Shown here in pieces: positions 8,901 through 17,903 of a stretch of DNA of 64,000 nucleotides. Below the pieces are notes generated by a model that made no database searches, was not told the origin of the DNA, and saw only the letters and a list, made by a program, of their open reading frames with translations. Source of the stretch: Bog-950 sp046329495 (GTDB taxonomy: Bacteria; Bacteroidota; Bacteroidia; Chitinophagales; LD1); contig JAXLUO010000003.1 in NCBI GenBank assembly GCA_046329495.1, forward strand, positions 248,001 through 312,000. The letters are read 5' to 3'. The position numbers and the translations under genes are program-made. The first letter of the stretch is position 1. Each line of letters opens with the position of its first letter.

Positions 8901-11786
8901 AGCAGCGGTATTATACGTGCTTGTACCACCCCCCGGAGCAACGAGGTTCCATTGCCAGGTTAAACTTACACCTGTAGTAATGTTCGATACGCAGGTCGTA
9001 TTCCCCGGACATACAATGGTGTCCAGTTTATAATTGAAATTAACCAAATTGCCCATCGTCACCGTTTTGGTTATCGAGTCTTTACAGCCTAAGGAGTTTG
9101 TAACCACTAATTTACATTGGTAGGTCCCCGGCGCGGCATAGGCGTGCAGAGGATTGCCCACTGTATCTGTGCCACCGTCACCAAACGACCAGCGCCACTG
9201 AGTTATGCCGCAAATAGAATCTTTCGATGCATCGAAGAATTGTATAGGAGCAGGCATACAGGCATTTAATGGCCCAAAATCCGCAATTATTCTACACGCT
9301 GATACAGAGGCATGAACAACAGTGGTACATTGAGAGGCACTTATATTTCGCATTGCTAAGTCCAATATTCCCGGTGAATTAATAGTATATGTTCTTGAGC
9401 CCCCTGTTGCACTCGAGTAGCTTATTCCCGGACCGGGATTGAGGTCCCATGCTGTTAAATTGAGTATACTATTTGGAGAGGTGTTAGTTAACGTGAGCAA
9501 AACATTGCCATTTTTTGGAACACAGACGCTAGCCTGGGATGGACTTACACTTGCTGAATCACAAGGGGTTGAGAATGTCTTTTCAAATTTATGAACACAG
9601 TTAAAGGTATCATTATATGCAACTATATCTACTTTGCAACTATCACAGTGTGGTACTAAAATTGCCGGAGTAGCTGCAGTAGAAGAGTCTCCGTTACAAA
9701 AGTGCCACATCCAGCGGTTGGCGCCTTTGGATTGGTTTACCAGATAAACGGTATCCCCAAATCCACAGGTGGATGAATCTTTAAATTTAGCAGCAGGTGG
9801 ATGAACCAGTATAGGTAGTTTAAATGTGTCGCCAACGCAGCTATCCCGGTAGGTTATTATGGTGGCAGTAAAATTACCATAACTGGCGTACATATGGTCA
9901 AACTGGGTGCTGTGGTAGTAGGCTTGAGTAAAGTCACCGAAATTGGCGTATACAAGGTTTACCGAATCGCAAGTAAGCGTAAAGTGTACTGAGTCTGCTT
10001 CGAAACACATGGTATCCGGGTCGGCTGTTACGGAACAAACTGGTGGGAAACTTGTACAAATCGTATCCACCAACTTCAAAGAGTCTCGGCAGCCGCTTAG
10101 GGTAGTAACATACAGGTTTACGCTATAACAGCCCGGCGCACTAAAAACCTTGTTTACAGGCGCACTTGAGCAGGTAGGGGTAATTAAGCTGCCAGGGAAA
10201 CTCCAGCAAACGCTGTCAATTATTTCTCCGGGGAAAGAAGGCGTAAGGTTCGTTAGTTGAACAGAAAGCGGGGCGCATCCCCGGATATGGTTTAACCCAA
10301 TAACTGGACGGAGCCGTTTTAAATGTGCCAACGTTTTTGAAACAGATGCAGAACAGCCGGAGCCCGGAATCTGGACCGTTAATAATGTGCTTACCGGGCT
10401 ATTCGTAAACGTATTATATGTGGCTGTAACTACCTGGCCGCTCTGTGGATTTGGTGTTCCGTTAGCAAAGCTCCAGCTGTACGTACAGCCGGTACATGGA
10501 GTAGCCGTATAGGTTATTGGGAACGGGGCTCTGCAGCCAACCGTGTCATTCATGCTAAAATCAGCAACGGGTTTAATATTGGCTACTAAAACTTGTTGAG
10601 ATATAGTTGAGTTGCAGCCGGGGCCAAAACTTGCTGTTACAGTTACAGTATAAGTGCCGGGATTTACAATGGTAAACGATGGATTAGGGCTGTTGGAGGT
10701 TGGGAAATTGGTATTAGGAGTGCCACCGCTCATGTTCCATGTTATTGTATGAGGACCGCCAGGTGTTGTATCGGTTAATGTTAAAGTGGCTGGCGATAAA
10801 GCGCTTACACAGGCTGTTGTAATATTTTGTGAAAAGCCAACCTGGGGTTGTGCGGTTACGCAAACCAGATCATTCTTTTTTAGAGTGTCTGCACAGCCAG
10901 AGGGGTGCCTTACTACCAACCATACATTATGGCAATCAGGACTAATGGGGAAAGTTTGGCTGTATAGTAAGCCCGTAGGCGCCTGGGCTGTTTGTTTAAC
11001 CACACCATCCACTATCCACTGATAAGTCATGTTTGGGCCGGCATTGGTGGCGGTAAAATCAACTGTTAACGGCCCCGAAGCGCAATGGGCCTTCGCGTTC
11101 GTTTCTGTAAAGGAAGCTACGGGTGGGGCAATAATATGGATGATGTCGTTATACGTGGTATCGGCATAACAACCAACAGAGTTTTTAGCAACTACCGTTA
11201 TGTCGTAGTAACCCGGGGGGCATATGCAATTATGGGGTAATTGAATAGCACTGTTGGGACAATTGCCAAAGTATTGAATTGGTCCGCAACCTGGCTGTAT
11301 TACCAGCGAATCGATGGTGCCATTAGAGGTGGTGATCTGGCAGGGAGTACCTGTAGTAACCACTTGCGGACAGCAAAACTCTAACGGTGAAAACGTCATG
11401 TTAATGTGCGGATAGTCCGAAATGAGAATATTGTTTATCGCTGAATTACAACTATCTCCATGGCTATTAAACACAGTTAGATTCAAACAAACGATTCCGG
11501 GTATTGTATCTACATAACTGAAGGTATTATTAGGCCCGCACGATTGGAAAAGAATCGTACCTGTTGCGCAGTTTTTTAAGCGCCAGCAGTACTGGGTAAT
11601 GGTATAAGGGTTAGGCGTACTGGCTGTAGCTGTAGCCAATATTGGTTTAGGGGCACAATTATTCGTTTGCTGCAAGGCAATGGAACAGGTAACCTGGCTA
11701 AATCCGTTCAAGGGAAGCAGGTGCATAAGGGTGCCTGCAATAAGTAGTAAAGCTGCGCGCATCAGGGGGTATTTCTTCATCATCAA
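5928..11786 (-). CDS. Giant PKD-repeat adhesin with T9SS type B C-terminal domain
   Basis: A 1952-residue secreted surface protein. The N-terminus has a basic/hydrophobic signal peptide (to about residue 31). The body is a chain of PKD-like Ig-fold repeats, recognisable by WDFGDG, WNWGDGT and similar motifs. It is unusually Cys-rich, with Cys at regular positions in each repeat, so disulphides may stabilise it. Residues 1853-1952 form the gliding-motility-type C-terminal domain (CHU_C), with NTFTPNGDGLND at 1862-1873 and FRIFDRWGHMVFE, the T9SS type B sorting signal. The downstream PorP/SprF is the likely outer-membrane partner. The ligand is unknown; adhesion or matrix function is inferred from the architecture. 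Confidence 0.9.
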   Translation of the reverse strand: MMMKKYPLMRAALLLIAGTLMHLLPLNGFSQVTCSIALQQTNNCAPKPILATATASTPNPYTITQYCWRLKNCATGTILFQSCGPNNTFSYVDTIPGIVCLNLTVFNSHGDSCNSAINNILISDYPHINMTFSPLEFCCPQVVTTGTPCQITTSNGTIDSLVIQPGCGPIQYFGNCPNSAIQLPHNCICPPGYYDITVVAKNSVGCYADTTYNDIIHIIAPPVASFTETNAKAHCASGPLTVDFTATNAGPNMTYQWIVDGVVKQTAQAPTGLLYSQTFPISPDCHNVWLVVRHPSGCADTLKKNDLVCVTAQPQVGFSQNITTACVSALSPATLTLTDTTPGGPHTITWNMSGGTPNTNFPTSNSPNPSFTIVNPGTYTVTVTASFGPGCNSTISQQVLVANIKPVADFSMNDTVGCRAPFPITYTATPCTGCTYSWSFANGTPNPQSGQVVTATYNTFTNSPVSTLLTVQIPGSGCSASVSKTLAHLKRLRPVIGLNHIRGCAPLSVQLTNLTPSFPGEIIDSVCWSFPGSLITPTCSSAPVNKVFSAPGCYSVNLYVTTLSGCRDSLKLVDTICTSFPPVCSVTADPDTMCFEADSVHFTLTCDSVNLVYANFGDFTQAYYHSTQFDHMYASYGNFTATIITYRDSCVGDTFKLPILVHPPAAKFKDSSTCGFGDTVYLVNQSKGANRWMWHFCNGDSSTAATPAILVPHCDSCKVDIVAYNDTFNCVHKFEKTFSTPCDSASVSPSQASVCVPKNGNVLLTLTNTSPNSILNLTAWDLNPGPGISYSSATGGSRTYTINSPGILDLAMRNISASQCTTVVHASVSACRIIADFGPLNACMPAPIQFFDASKDSICGITQWRWSFGDGGTDTVGNPLHAYAAPGTYQCKLVVTNSLGCKDSITKTVTMGNLVNFNYKLDTIVCPGNTTCVSNITTGVSLTWQWNLVAPGGGTSTYNTAAPCFTLPIAGDYKVYMRMQSGASCTKYDTFTIHVAFPIAAGMVSTDTLTCPNPPQVITFTNLSQYWDSTVTWDFGDGNFSPVSNTTHIYTQPGIYPVIITPTTNDGCSATAIVDTIVIFGPDGYFDYNPKPGICACKDSVDYTITTVNATDLTLIWGCSSGFTNVNNMIPGSVANPTVVNLSIPYCKTDTCQPQLIFEDATGCLVYRDLPYVWIDSPVVKFTFDSYGVCEQGNVCFQDITSYTLPPDHSWTVQRFWDFGDPASGALNFDTSANPCHYYDTTGGYNVKLYIRSNLGCFDSIITNLVVISEYPEAGFYGDDTLVCAYSPACFHDTSWIYPLTAADFRIWNWGDGTSDTVHSPDACHIYTQGGFYRVSMTVWDSAGCPDADSSIYIRVVDNPIANAGGDQTICYGAITQLTGTGTSNCFWTGPVSNPNTCNPTVQLFQDDSVTLIVTDQYQCADTSTIHLTVARVTADFTVGSTFCSDDSICVTDASTNVNGTLIDWTWDFSNNGPLLHGVHVCNNYHGFPQGIYNIELLATDDHGCVDSITKQVSILPSPNAAFSLNDTVVCSNQQICITDLTTSQTAISSWQWYYGDFPNNPVNGNNPPCHTYGAPYLVNYTIQLVVTDQNNCRDTSAIVVTVNEVPTANFNWSVSCESTPMQLTSSSTPGDGALNYCEWMFWQGSLNPVYDNNCNTSFQFPAGQYPVQFVVGDINGCNDTIVKTVTVDSISQLVIYPGDTTICAGTSVDYNVSGVFDQIVWTPNVWISDQNGSTVTVNPLANIGYIISAVNGVCAAASDTFSIRVLQPIPIEVNATPDQIVLGLTSNLTSQIPGQIDSIIWTPAGTLDCYDCPNPIATPIATTTYTATIYYSENGTTCTNSAPITITVLNNCDDKIVYVPNTFTPNGDGLNDIFMIRGLAATKINYFRIFDRWGHMVFEAQTGAPNEPKWGWDGTDLGGQKLNNGVFVYTYEIECINGETVHGQGNVTLVR

Positions 11787-11997
11787 TACTGAATATAGAC
11801 AATAATCAGTTACAACAACAATTAAACCATTATTAGAGTGCGAAAGGAAACGGTAAGTTGCATTTCATGTGCTCCGATCTTTCCACCGTCTACAAACATA
11901 ACCAAATGCTTCGTTTTTCAGAATCTGCACAAACTGATGTAGATAGGTAATCAATACGTTATCTTATCTACGCTGATTATGTAGGTATCTTGGCTGC
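11787..11997. other. Divergent intergenic region with promoter-like site
   Basis: 211 bp between the adhesin start and the NlpC/P60 start. TATCTTGG at 11986-11993 with TTA at 11964-11966 (19-bp spacing) resembles the Bacteroidota promoter with one deviation in each box. It lies only 4 bp before the ATG at 11998, so the mRNA would be leaderless or nearly so. Confidence 0.4.
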
Positions 11998-12771
11998 ATG
12001 AATTATGGTATAGTTAAACTTAGTATCGTTCCGTTGCGCGGCGAACCAGGCCATCGCAGCGAGCAAATAAGCCAATTGCTTTTTGGTGAAATATATGAAG
12101 TACTGCAGGAGCAACAGGGCTGGTTGTTAATCAAGTGTTTGTACGATGATTACCAGGGTTGGATAAACGGCTCACAGCACTCCCTGTTAAGTGAAAGGGA
12201 TTTCCTGTTGTGGCAGGAGAGCACTAAAGCAATTGCCCTTGAAACCGCCTGCACGGCCTCCAGCAGCGACTCAATCCTCGCTGTTTTGGCTGGTAGCAGT
12301 TTGCCGTCCTTCGATGGGTTGAATTTTAAAATTGGCCGTGAGAAGTTTGTTTACAACGGCCAGGCAATTATCCCTGACGGAGCACGCAACCCTGTGTTGC
12401 TGGAAAAGGTGGCCATGCGATATTTAAATGCGCCGTATTTATGGGGCGGCAGATCGCCCTTTGGTATCGATTGTTCGGGTTTTACACAAATCGTATTTAA
12501 ATTCTTGAATATTCCCCTTAAGCGGGATGCTTATCAACAAGCCGAAGAAGGAATGGCTTTAAATTTTTTGGAAGAGAGCGCTGTGGGCGACCTTGCTTTT
12601 TTTGCTAACGAGGAAGGAAAGATAACGCATACCGGCATCCTGTTAAAGGATAATCGGATCATTCATGCTTCCGGAAAAGTGCGCATTGATAAAATTGATC
12701 ACTTCGGTATCTTTCAGGCTGAAACCAAAAAATACTCACATCAATTAAAGATTATCAGGCGGGTATTATGA
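11998..12771 (+). CDS. NlpC/P60 family C40 peptidase with SH3 domain
   Basis: 257 residues. Residues 1-60 form a bacterial SH3-like domain (VPLRGEPGHRSEQISQLLFG, GWLLIKCLYDDYQGWI). Residues about 130-257 are the NlpC/P60 papain-like domain with the catalytic triad visible as C159 (GIDCSGF), H211 (ITHTGILL) and H223 (IIHASG). The family cleaves peptidoglycan stem peptides, typically between D-Glu and a diamino acid, in wall recycling or turnover. There is no obvious signal peptide, which favours a cytoplasmic recycling role. It opens an operon in which the next gene overlaps it by 4 bp (ATGA) and which continues into menC and menE. Confidence 0.88.
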   Translation: MNYGIVKLSIVPLRGEPGHRSEQISQLLFGEIYEVLQEQQGWLLIKCLYDDYQGWINGSQHSLLSERDFLLWQESTKAIALETACTASSSDSILAVLAGSSLPSFDGLNFKIGREKFVYNGQAIIPDGARNPVLLEKVAMRYLNAPYLWGGRSPFGIDCSGFTQIVFKFLNIPLKRDAYQQAEEGMALNFLEESAVGDLAFFANEEGKITHTGILLKDNRIIHASGKVRIDKIDHFGIFQAETKKYSHQLKIIRRVL

Positions 12772-13463
12772 GTATTAAAAAAGTAGTGGTTTTAAGCGGA
12801 GCAGGAGTAAGTGCCGAAAGCGGCATTAAAACGTTCCGAGACTCGGGTGGATTGTGGGAAGAGCACCGCATCGAGGACGTTGCCTCCCCCGAAGGTTGGC
12901 GGCGCAATCGCGAATTGGTTTTAAACTTTTACAATCAACGCCGCCGCCAACTTTTAACCTGCCAACCTAACCGCGCCCATTATGCCCTGGCTGAACTTGA
13001 ACAGCAATACGAAGTAGTAATTATTACACAGAATGTAGATGATTTACATGAACGTGCAGGAAGCACCAGGGTGCTGCATTTACATGGCGAATTATTGAAG
13101 GCGCGTAGCTCGGTTGATGACCGCCTGGTGTATGATTGGAGTGGTGACATTAACCTGGGCGACAAGTGCGAAAAAGGCTCTCAACTAAGGCCGCATATCG
13201 TTTGGTTTGGCGAGATGGTTCCTAAAATAGAGGAGGCTGTACCACTGGTGCAAACAGCCGATATTTTAATAGTAGTAGGTACCTCGCTGGTGGTTTATCC
13301 GGCTGCCGGACTGGTTAATTTTTCGCGTTACGAAATACCTAAATACCTCATCGATCCTAACCCGGCTAATGCTACCGGTATTCCTAACTTGCAGGTTATC
13401 CAGCAACCCGCTTCCACCGGGGTTGATCAGTTGGTTAAAAACTTGTTACACCAAACTATGTAA
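12768..13463 (+). CDS. cobB: Sirtuin-family NAD-dependent deacylase (CobB-like, class III motifs)
   Basis: 231 residues. Removes acyl groups from protein lysines using NAD. Visible motifs: GAGVSAESGI (11-20, NAD binding), TQNVDDLHERAG (87-98), catalytic H106 in HLHGE, and RPHIVWFGE (141-149). Y55 and R58 in FYNQRRRQL match the Y-x-x-R pair that binds succinyl/malonyl groups in class III sirtuins, so desuccinylase activity is likely. The zinc-binding Cys pairs are missing: only C134 (DKCEKG) remains where CobB has a four-Cys ribbon. Starts inside the NlpC/P60 gene (4-bp overlap) and overlaps menC by 1 bp (TAATG), indicating translational coupling. Confidence 0.9.
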   Translation: MSIKKVVVLSGAGVSAESGIKTFRDSGGLWEEHRIEDVASPEGWRRNRELVLNFYNQRRRQLLTCQPNRAHYALAELEQQYEVVIITQNVDDLHERAGSTRVLHLHGELLKARSSVDDRLVYDWSGDINLGDKCEKGSQLRPHIVWFGEMVPKIEEAVPLVQTADILIVVGTSLVVYPAAGLVNFSRYEIPKYLIDPNPANATGIPNLQVIQQPASTGVDQLVKNLLHQTM

Positions 13464-14488
13464 TGGTAAAAGCTACCTACAAAAAATATCAGCTTCAATT
13501 CACCAGTCCGGTACTTACTTCACGCGGTGCCATGCAAGTTAAAAATGGCTATTATCTATATCTGGAGAACGACGGGAAAAAAGGCATTGGGGAATGTAGT
13601 TTTATTGAGGGCCTTAGCAAGGATAATCTGGATAATTACGAGGCTACATTAGGCGCTGTTTGCGTGGCGCTTCAAACGCAAACACAGCTTCCTGATTTAA
13701 CCGATTATCCTTCCCTGCAATTTGGATTAGAAACAGCATTGCTGGATCTGGAAAATGGCGGTGATCACGTCCTGTTCAAAAATGCCTTTTCAGCAGGGCA
13801 GCAGATGATTCCCATAAACGGTTTGGTATGGATGGGAAACGAGGCTTTTATGTTGGAGCAAATTAAGCAGAAACTGGAGGGCGGTTTTCGTTGCATTAAG
13901 TTGAAGGTAGGGGCGCTGGCTTTTGACGAAGAATGCCGGTTGTTAACTTATATCCGTAACCGGTTTTCACCCGAACAAATTGAACTGCGCTTAGATGCTA
14001 ATGGCGCCTTTACAGCCGCTGATGTAATCCGTAAATTGGAAACACTTGCGCAATTCAATATTCATTCCATTGAGCAACCCCTAAAGCCCGGCCAAATTAG
14101 CTTAATGAAGGATTTGTGCAGCCATCCTGTTATACCTATTGCCTTGGATGAGGAGTTAATTCATCCTTCACTTTTTGAGAAGCTACAGATCATAGAACAA
14201 ATTAAACCACAGTATATCATCCTTAAACCGGGTTTGCTTGGCGGTTTTAAAATATGTAATGCCTTAATTGAAAAAGCTGAAGCCGAAGGGATAGGATGGT
14301 GGGCTACCAGCGCGCTTGAATCTAATATTGGGTTAAACGCGATTGCACAATGGGTAGCTGGTTTTAAAACCGATATGGTTCAAGGTTTGGGCACGGGTGG
14401 TTTATATACCAATAACATAACCTCGCCCCTGTACATACAGCAGGGCAAACTTGGTTACAACTTGCAACTGCCGTGGCAACAACTGTAA
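13463..14488 (+). CDS. menC: o-Succinylbenzoate synthase
   Basis: 341 residues, enolase superfamily. Dehydrates SHCHC to o-succinylbenzoate in menaquinone synthesis (cytosol). Catalytic and metal residues fit the family: KLK at 146-148, D178 (RLDANG), E204 (EQPL), D229 (ALDEE) and K255 (ILKPGLLGG). The C-terminus has the MenC-like TSALESNIGLNAIAQW segment. Although dipeptide epimerases share this fold, the following menE gene decides for MenC. The ATG overlaps the sirtuin stop by one base. Confidence 0.9.
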   Translation: MVKATYKKYQLQFTSPVLTSRGAMQVKNGYYLYLENDGKKGIGECSFIEGLSKDNLDNYEATLGAVCVALQTQTQLPDLTDYPSLQFGLETALLDLENGGDHVLFKNAFSAGQQMIPINGLVWMGNEAFMLEQIKQKLEGGFRCIKLKVGALAFDEECRLLTYIRNRFSPEQIELRLDANGAFTAADVIRKLETLAQFNIHSIEQPLKPGQISLMKDLCSHPVIPIALDEELIHPSLFEKLQIIEQIKPQYIILKPGLLGGFKICNALIEKAEAEGIGWWATSALESNIGLNAIAQWVAGFKTDMVQGLGTGGLYTNNITSPLYIQQGKLGYNLQLPWQQL

Positions 14489-14509
14489 TGTTGCTTATCT
14501 TAGCGCACC

Positions 14510-15598
14510 ATGTTCACTATCGATTTTGCTTTGCTTTCAGATGAACAGCTTCGTAGTCTTTGTGCTCAAAAGTTATTGCAGGATTTATCTTCCTGGGAAC
14601 TCAAGATCTGGAGTTTTTTAGCACAATGGCTCGATCCTGATGTACCCGGTATTACCGTGCACACATCAGGTTCCACCTCTGCACCCCGTCCGTTTACGCA
14701 TACCAAAGCAAGTATGCAGGCCAGCGCCGGGGCTACTTGCCGTTTTCTTGCTATTACGGAAGGCAAAACCGCTTTATTGGCGCTTCCTGCTGATAAGATA
14801 GGTGGTATGATGATGGTGGTTAGAAGCTGGCTTTACAAATTGCGCCTAATTTGCATTGCTCCCTCAGCCAATCCCTGTAAGGATCTCCCGATGGATGCCA
14901 AGGTAGATTTCGCAGCGTTTACACCTATGCAAATAGTTCCGGCAATTGAGTCCTATAACTTATATAAGCGTGCAGAGGCTATCGGGGTTATATTACTAGG
15001 AGGCAGCGATGTGCCCCATGGACTGGAGCATTGGATAAAGAGCATGACTAATCGTGTATATGCCACCTTCGGAATGACTGAAACAGTGAGTCATATCGCG
15101 CTTAAAAAATTAAACCCACCCGAAGCAGATGCACATTTCAGGTTGGTGCCGGGCGTAGATATAAGTACAGATGAACGTGGTTGTTTACAAATTACAGCAC
15201 CGGCTTTGGCCTTACATAATTTACAAACAAACGATGTGGTGCGGCTAACAGGCCCTGATTCATTTGATTGGCTGGGCAGGTATGATAATGTAATTAATAC
15301 CGGAGGATTAAAGGTATATCCCGAGGTATTGGAAAGTGAATTAAAAGACGCGGTACTGGTACCATTTTTTATTGCAGGGGTTCCCGACGGTGTAACGGGC
15401 GAAAAGGTAGTGATGGTTATTGAAAGGGATACTATCACCGAAAAAGAGCTGGATCTTACACGAAATTACCTTCAACAGTTAAACAAAACCACCCGACCCC
15501 GACAATTGTTAATAGTGCCCCGTTTTGTTAAAACTGAAACAGGTAAAATAAAAAGAAAAGAAAGCCTGGCCCGTGTTGATGCCTGTTTTGATTTATAA
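14510..15598 (+). CDS. menE: o-Succinylbenzoate-CoA ligase (short form)
   Basis: 362 residues, an acyl-adenylate-forming (ANL) enzyme that activates o-succinylbenzoate to its CoA thioester for menaquinone synthesis. ATP-binding loop HTSGSTSAPRP near 51-61, the conserved YATFGMTETVSH motif, and the terminal catalytic lysine K346 in ETGKIKRK. It is about 100 residues shorter than the Bacillus or E. coli enzyme, mainly at the N-terminus, which is common in Bacteroidota. Follows menC by 21 bp. TATCTTAG at 14496-14503, just before the start, resembles a -7 box, so extra promoter activity is possible. Confidence 0.88.
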   Translation: MFTIDFALLSDEQLRSLCAQKLLQDLSSWELKIWSFLAQWLDPDVPGITVHTSGSTSAPRPFTHTKASMQASAGATCRFLAITEGKTALLALPADKIGGMMMVVRSWLYKLRLICIAPSANPCKDLPMDAKVDFAAFTPMQIVPAIESYNLYKRAEAIGVILLGGSDVPHGLEHWIKSMTNRVYATFGMTETVSHIALKKLNPPEADAHFRLVPGVDISTDERGCLQITAPALALHNLQTNDVVRLTGPDSFDWLGRYDNVINTGGLKVYPEVLESELKDAVLVPFFIAGVPDGVTGEKVVMVIERDTITEKELDLTRNYLQQLNKTTRPRQLLIVPRFVKTETGKIKRKESLARVDACFDL

Positions 15599-15616
15599 AC
15601 TGCTTTTCATGTGCGG

Positions 15617-15646
15617 TTGGGGGTTATAGGGAAAAGGCTATTTTTG
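15617..15646 (+). promoter_or_regulatory. Promoter of the leucine dehydrogenase gene
   Basis: TTG at 15617-15619, a 19-bp spacer and TATTTTTG at 15639-15646 match the Bacteroidota primary sigma consensus TTG-N19-TAnnTTTG exactly. It lies 51 bp before the ATG at 15697. Confidence 0.7.
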
Positions 15647-15696
15647 GCCCGCGATTTATAGACCTCAGGTTGATCGGATCGCAAAAAAACAAGCGT

Positions 15697-16806
15697 ATGG
15701 TTAGTGAGAGCAGTTTGCTAAAGCATGTAGATCAGCAGGAAGCACATGTGTTTGATATGGTGGAACCAATGGGCCACGAGCAGGTGATGTTTTTTAATGA
15801 TGCCGAAACAGGATTAAAGGGGATAATAGCTATTCATAATACCGTTTTGGGTCCTGCCTTAGGCGGTTGCCGCATCTGGAATTACCAAAACGAAACAGAT
15901 GCCCTGTGGGATGTGTTGCGTTTATCGCGCGGTATGACCTTTAAATCTTCCATCAGTGGTATTAACCTTGGTGGCGGTAAAGCGGTTATTATCGGCAATC
16001 CGAAAGTAAAGCGCGATGAAGCCTTCTGGCGTCGTTTCGGCCGTTTTGTTGACAGCCTGAATGGTAATTATATAACAGCAGAAGACGTAGGTACCAGCAC
16101 CGATGTAATGAGCATTGTAATGCAGGAAACCAAACACGTTACCGGCAAGCCTTTAAATGCAGGCGGCACCGGCGACCCTTCACCTTTTACGGCTTATGGG
16201 GTGTTTTTAGGTTTAAAAGCAAGCGTAAAGCATGCAACAGGCAGCGAATCATTGGAAGGTAAAAAAGTAGCTGTTCAGGGTGTAGGCCACGTGGGTTACT
16301 ACCTGGTAAAACACCTTACCGAACACGGTGCAAACGTTTGCGTTGCCGATATTAACCAGGCTAATCTTGACGCTGTTACCCGCGATTTTAAAGTAACGGT
16401 GGTATCTCCCGATTCTATCTACGATCAGGATGTTGACATCTATGCCCCATGTGCTTTAGGTGCAACTATTAATAACGATACCATTGCCCGCTTAAAGTGC
16501 TCTATAATTGCCGGTGCAGCTAACAACCAGTTGGCAGAAGAAAACATCCACGGCCATATGTTGCTGGATAAAGGAATACACTATACGCCTGATTTCCTGA
16601 TTAATGCCGGTGGTGTAATAAATTGCTACCGCGAAGTGCACAGTCTTAGCGAGCAGGAAACAAAAGATATTATCGAACACATTTACGACCGCACGTTGTC
16701 TATTTATAAAAAGGCAGAAAGCGAAAGTATTCCTACGCAGGAAGCAGCTATACGTACGGCTGTTGACCGTGTAGAACAGGAAAAATTGAAACGCCGAAAG
16801 GGATAA
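15697..16806 (+). CDS. Leucine/Glu/Phe/Val-type amino acid dehydrogenase
   Basis: 369 residues from the ATG at 15697; a longer frame begins at a TTG (15670), but the promoter spacing and lack of conserved residues favour the ATG. Oxidatively deaminates a branched-chain amino acid with NAD. The dimerisation/substrate domain has LGPALGGCR and NLGGGKAVI with the catalytic lysine; TAEDVGTS follows; the Rossmann domain has VQGVGHVG and ends in DFLINAGGVI. The overall pattern is closest to leucine dehydrogenase, with substrate choice inferred. Followed 28 bp later by nusB on the same strand, probably one transcript. Confidence 0.85.
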   Translation: MVSESSLLKHVDQQEAHVFDMVEPMGHEQVMFFNDAETGLKGIIAIHNTVLGPALGGCRIWNYQNETDALWDVLRLSRGMTFKSSISGINLGGGKAVIIGNPKVKRDEAFWRRFGRFVDSLNGNYITAEDVGTSTDVMSIVMQETKHVTGKPLNAGGTGDPSPFTAYGVFLGLKASVKHATGSESLEGKKVAVQGVGHVGYYLVKHLTEHGANVCVADINQANLDAVTRDFKVTVVSPDSIYDQDVDIYAPCALGATINNDTIARLKCSIIAGAANNQLAEENIHGHMLLDKGIHYTPDFLINAGGVINCYREVHSLSEQETKDIIEHIYDRTLSIYKKAESESIPTQEAAIRTAVDRVEQEKLKRRKG

Positions 16807-16834
16807 ACCAATCATTAAAACGTTCTTATAAATC

Positions 16835-17773
16835 ATGCTGGGTAGAAGAAATTTGAGGGTAAAAGTGATGCAGGTATTATATGCCTGGGAAATGGATCGC
16901 GACTTACCTATTATTAAACTGGAGAATCAATTGCATCAGCAAATTCAGCGCTCGGTAGACCTCTACCTCGCTAATTTGCAATACCTGGTAGAGGTTTGTA
17001 ACTACTCGATGGTAGACAAGGCACGCCGCCTGGCTAAGTTTGTAAAAACCGAAGAGGACGAGAAAGCAAGCACCACTATTGCAGCCAACCGCATTGTGCG
17101 TTATCTGCAGGAGAATGAGTTGTTCAACTCATTGGCTCAAAAAAGTAAAATACGTCACTATGTTTCAGAGGATGTAGTAAAGCACCTGTTCAACGATTTG
17201 GCCTCCAAGCCTAAGTATAAGGAATATGCTGCCCTGCAACAACCAACTTTAGAGCAGGACCGTGAAATATTCGAACTGCTGGTTAAGAAGGTTTTCGCCG
17301 GCGATAAGGATCTTACTCAACACCTCGAAGAAAGCTTCATCAATTTCGAAGATGATAACTCGCTGCTGTTGCTAATTATCACCAAGCACATCGAAGGTTT
17401 TAAGGAAGAAGGCACCAGTTTTTTCCAGAACATGGATACCTGGGAAGAGGAGAAGAAGTTCGCCAACGACCTGCTGATTAAAACGGTTCAGAACAGCGAA
17501 GAGCTAATAACCTACATACAGCCCAACCTTAAAAACTGGGAAATGGACCGTATTGCCATTCTGGATCTCATCCTGATGAAAATGGCCATTTGTGAGCTCA
17601 AATTTTTCCCAACCGTTCCGGTAAAGGTTTCTATCAACGAATACATCGACATTTCTAAGCTTTACAGCACCCCTAAGAGCAAGGATTTTGTGAACGGCGT
17701 GTTAGATAAGGTGCGTCTGCAAATGCTTGATAAAGGAGAAATTAAGAAATACGGACGCGGATTACTGGAATAG
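16835..17773 (+). CDS. nusB: Transcription antitermination protein NusB (long form)
   Basis: 312 residues, twice the length of E. coli NusB, typical of Bacteroidota. The N-terminus RRNLRVKVMQVLYAWE and the C-terminal half, with DLILMKMAICELKFFPTVPV and INEYIDISKLYSTPKSKDFV, are the NusB fold signatures. Between them lies a ~130-residue helical insertion peculiar to this phylum. NusB with S10 (NusE) binds boxA RNA for antitermination on rRNA operons. Confidence 0.92.
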   Translation: MLGRRNLRVKVMQVLYAWEMDRDLPIIKLENQLHQQIQRSVDLYLANLQYLVEVCNYSMVDKARRLAKFVKTEEDEKASTTIAANRIVRYLQENELFNSLAQKSKIRHYVSEDVVKHLFNDLASKPKYKEYAALQQPTLEQDREIFELLVKKVFAGDKDLTQHLEESFINFEDDNSLLLLIITKHIEGFKEEGTSFFQNMDTWEEEKKFANDLLIKTVQNSEELITYIQPNLKNWEMDRIAILDLILMKMAICELKFFPTVPVKVSINEYIDISKLYSTPKSKDFVNGVLDKVRLQMLDKGEIKKYGRGLLE

Positions 17774-17903
17774 ATAAGGTTGCTGCAATCTGCTCAAATC
17801 CAAACAATTGATTGCATTTTATGTTATTAACACCATGATTTTCGTCAACGCGGGGTCAGGTGTTGCCTTTTGCTGTAATTTAGCGCCGTAATTAAGTGGT
17901 AAG

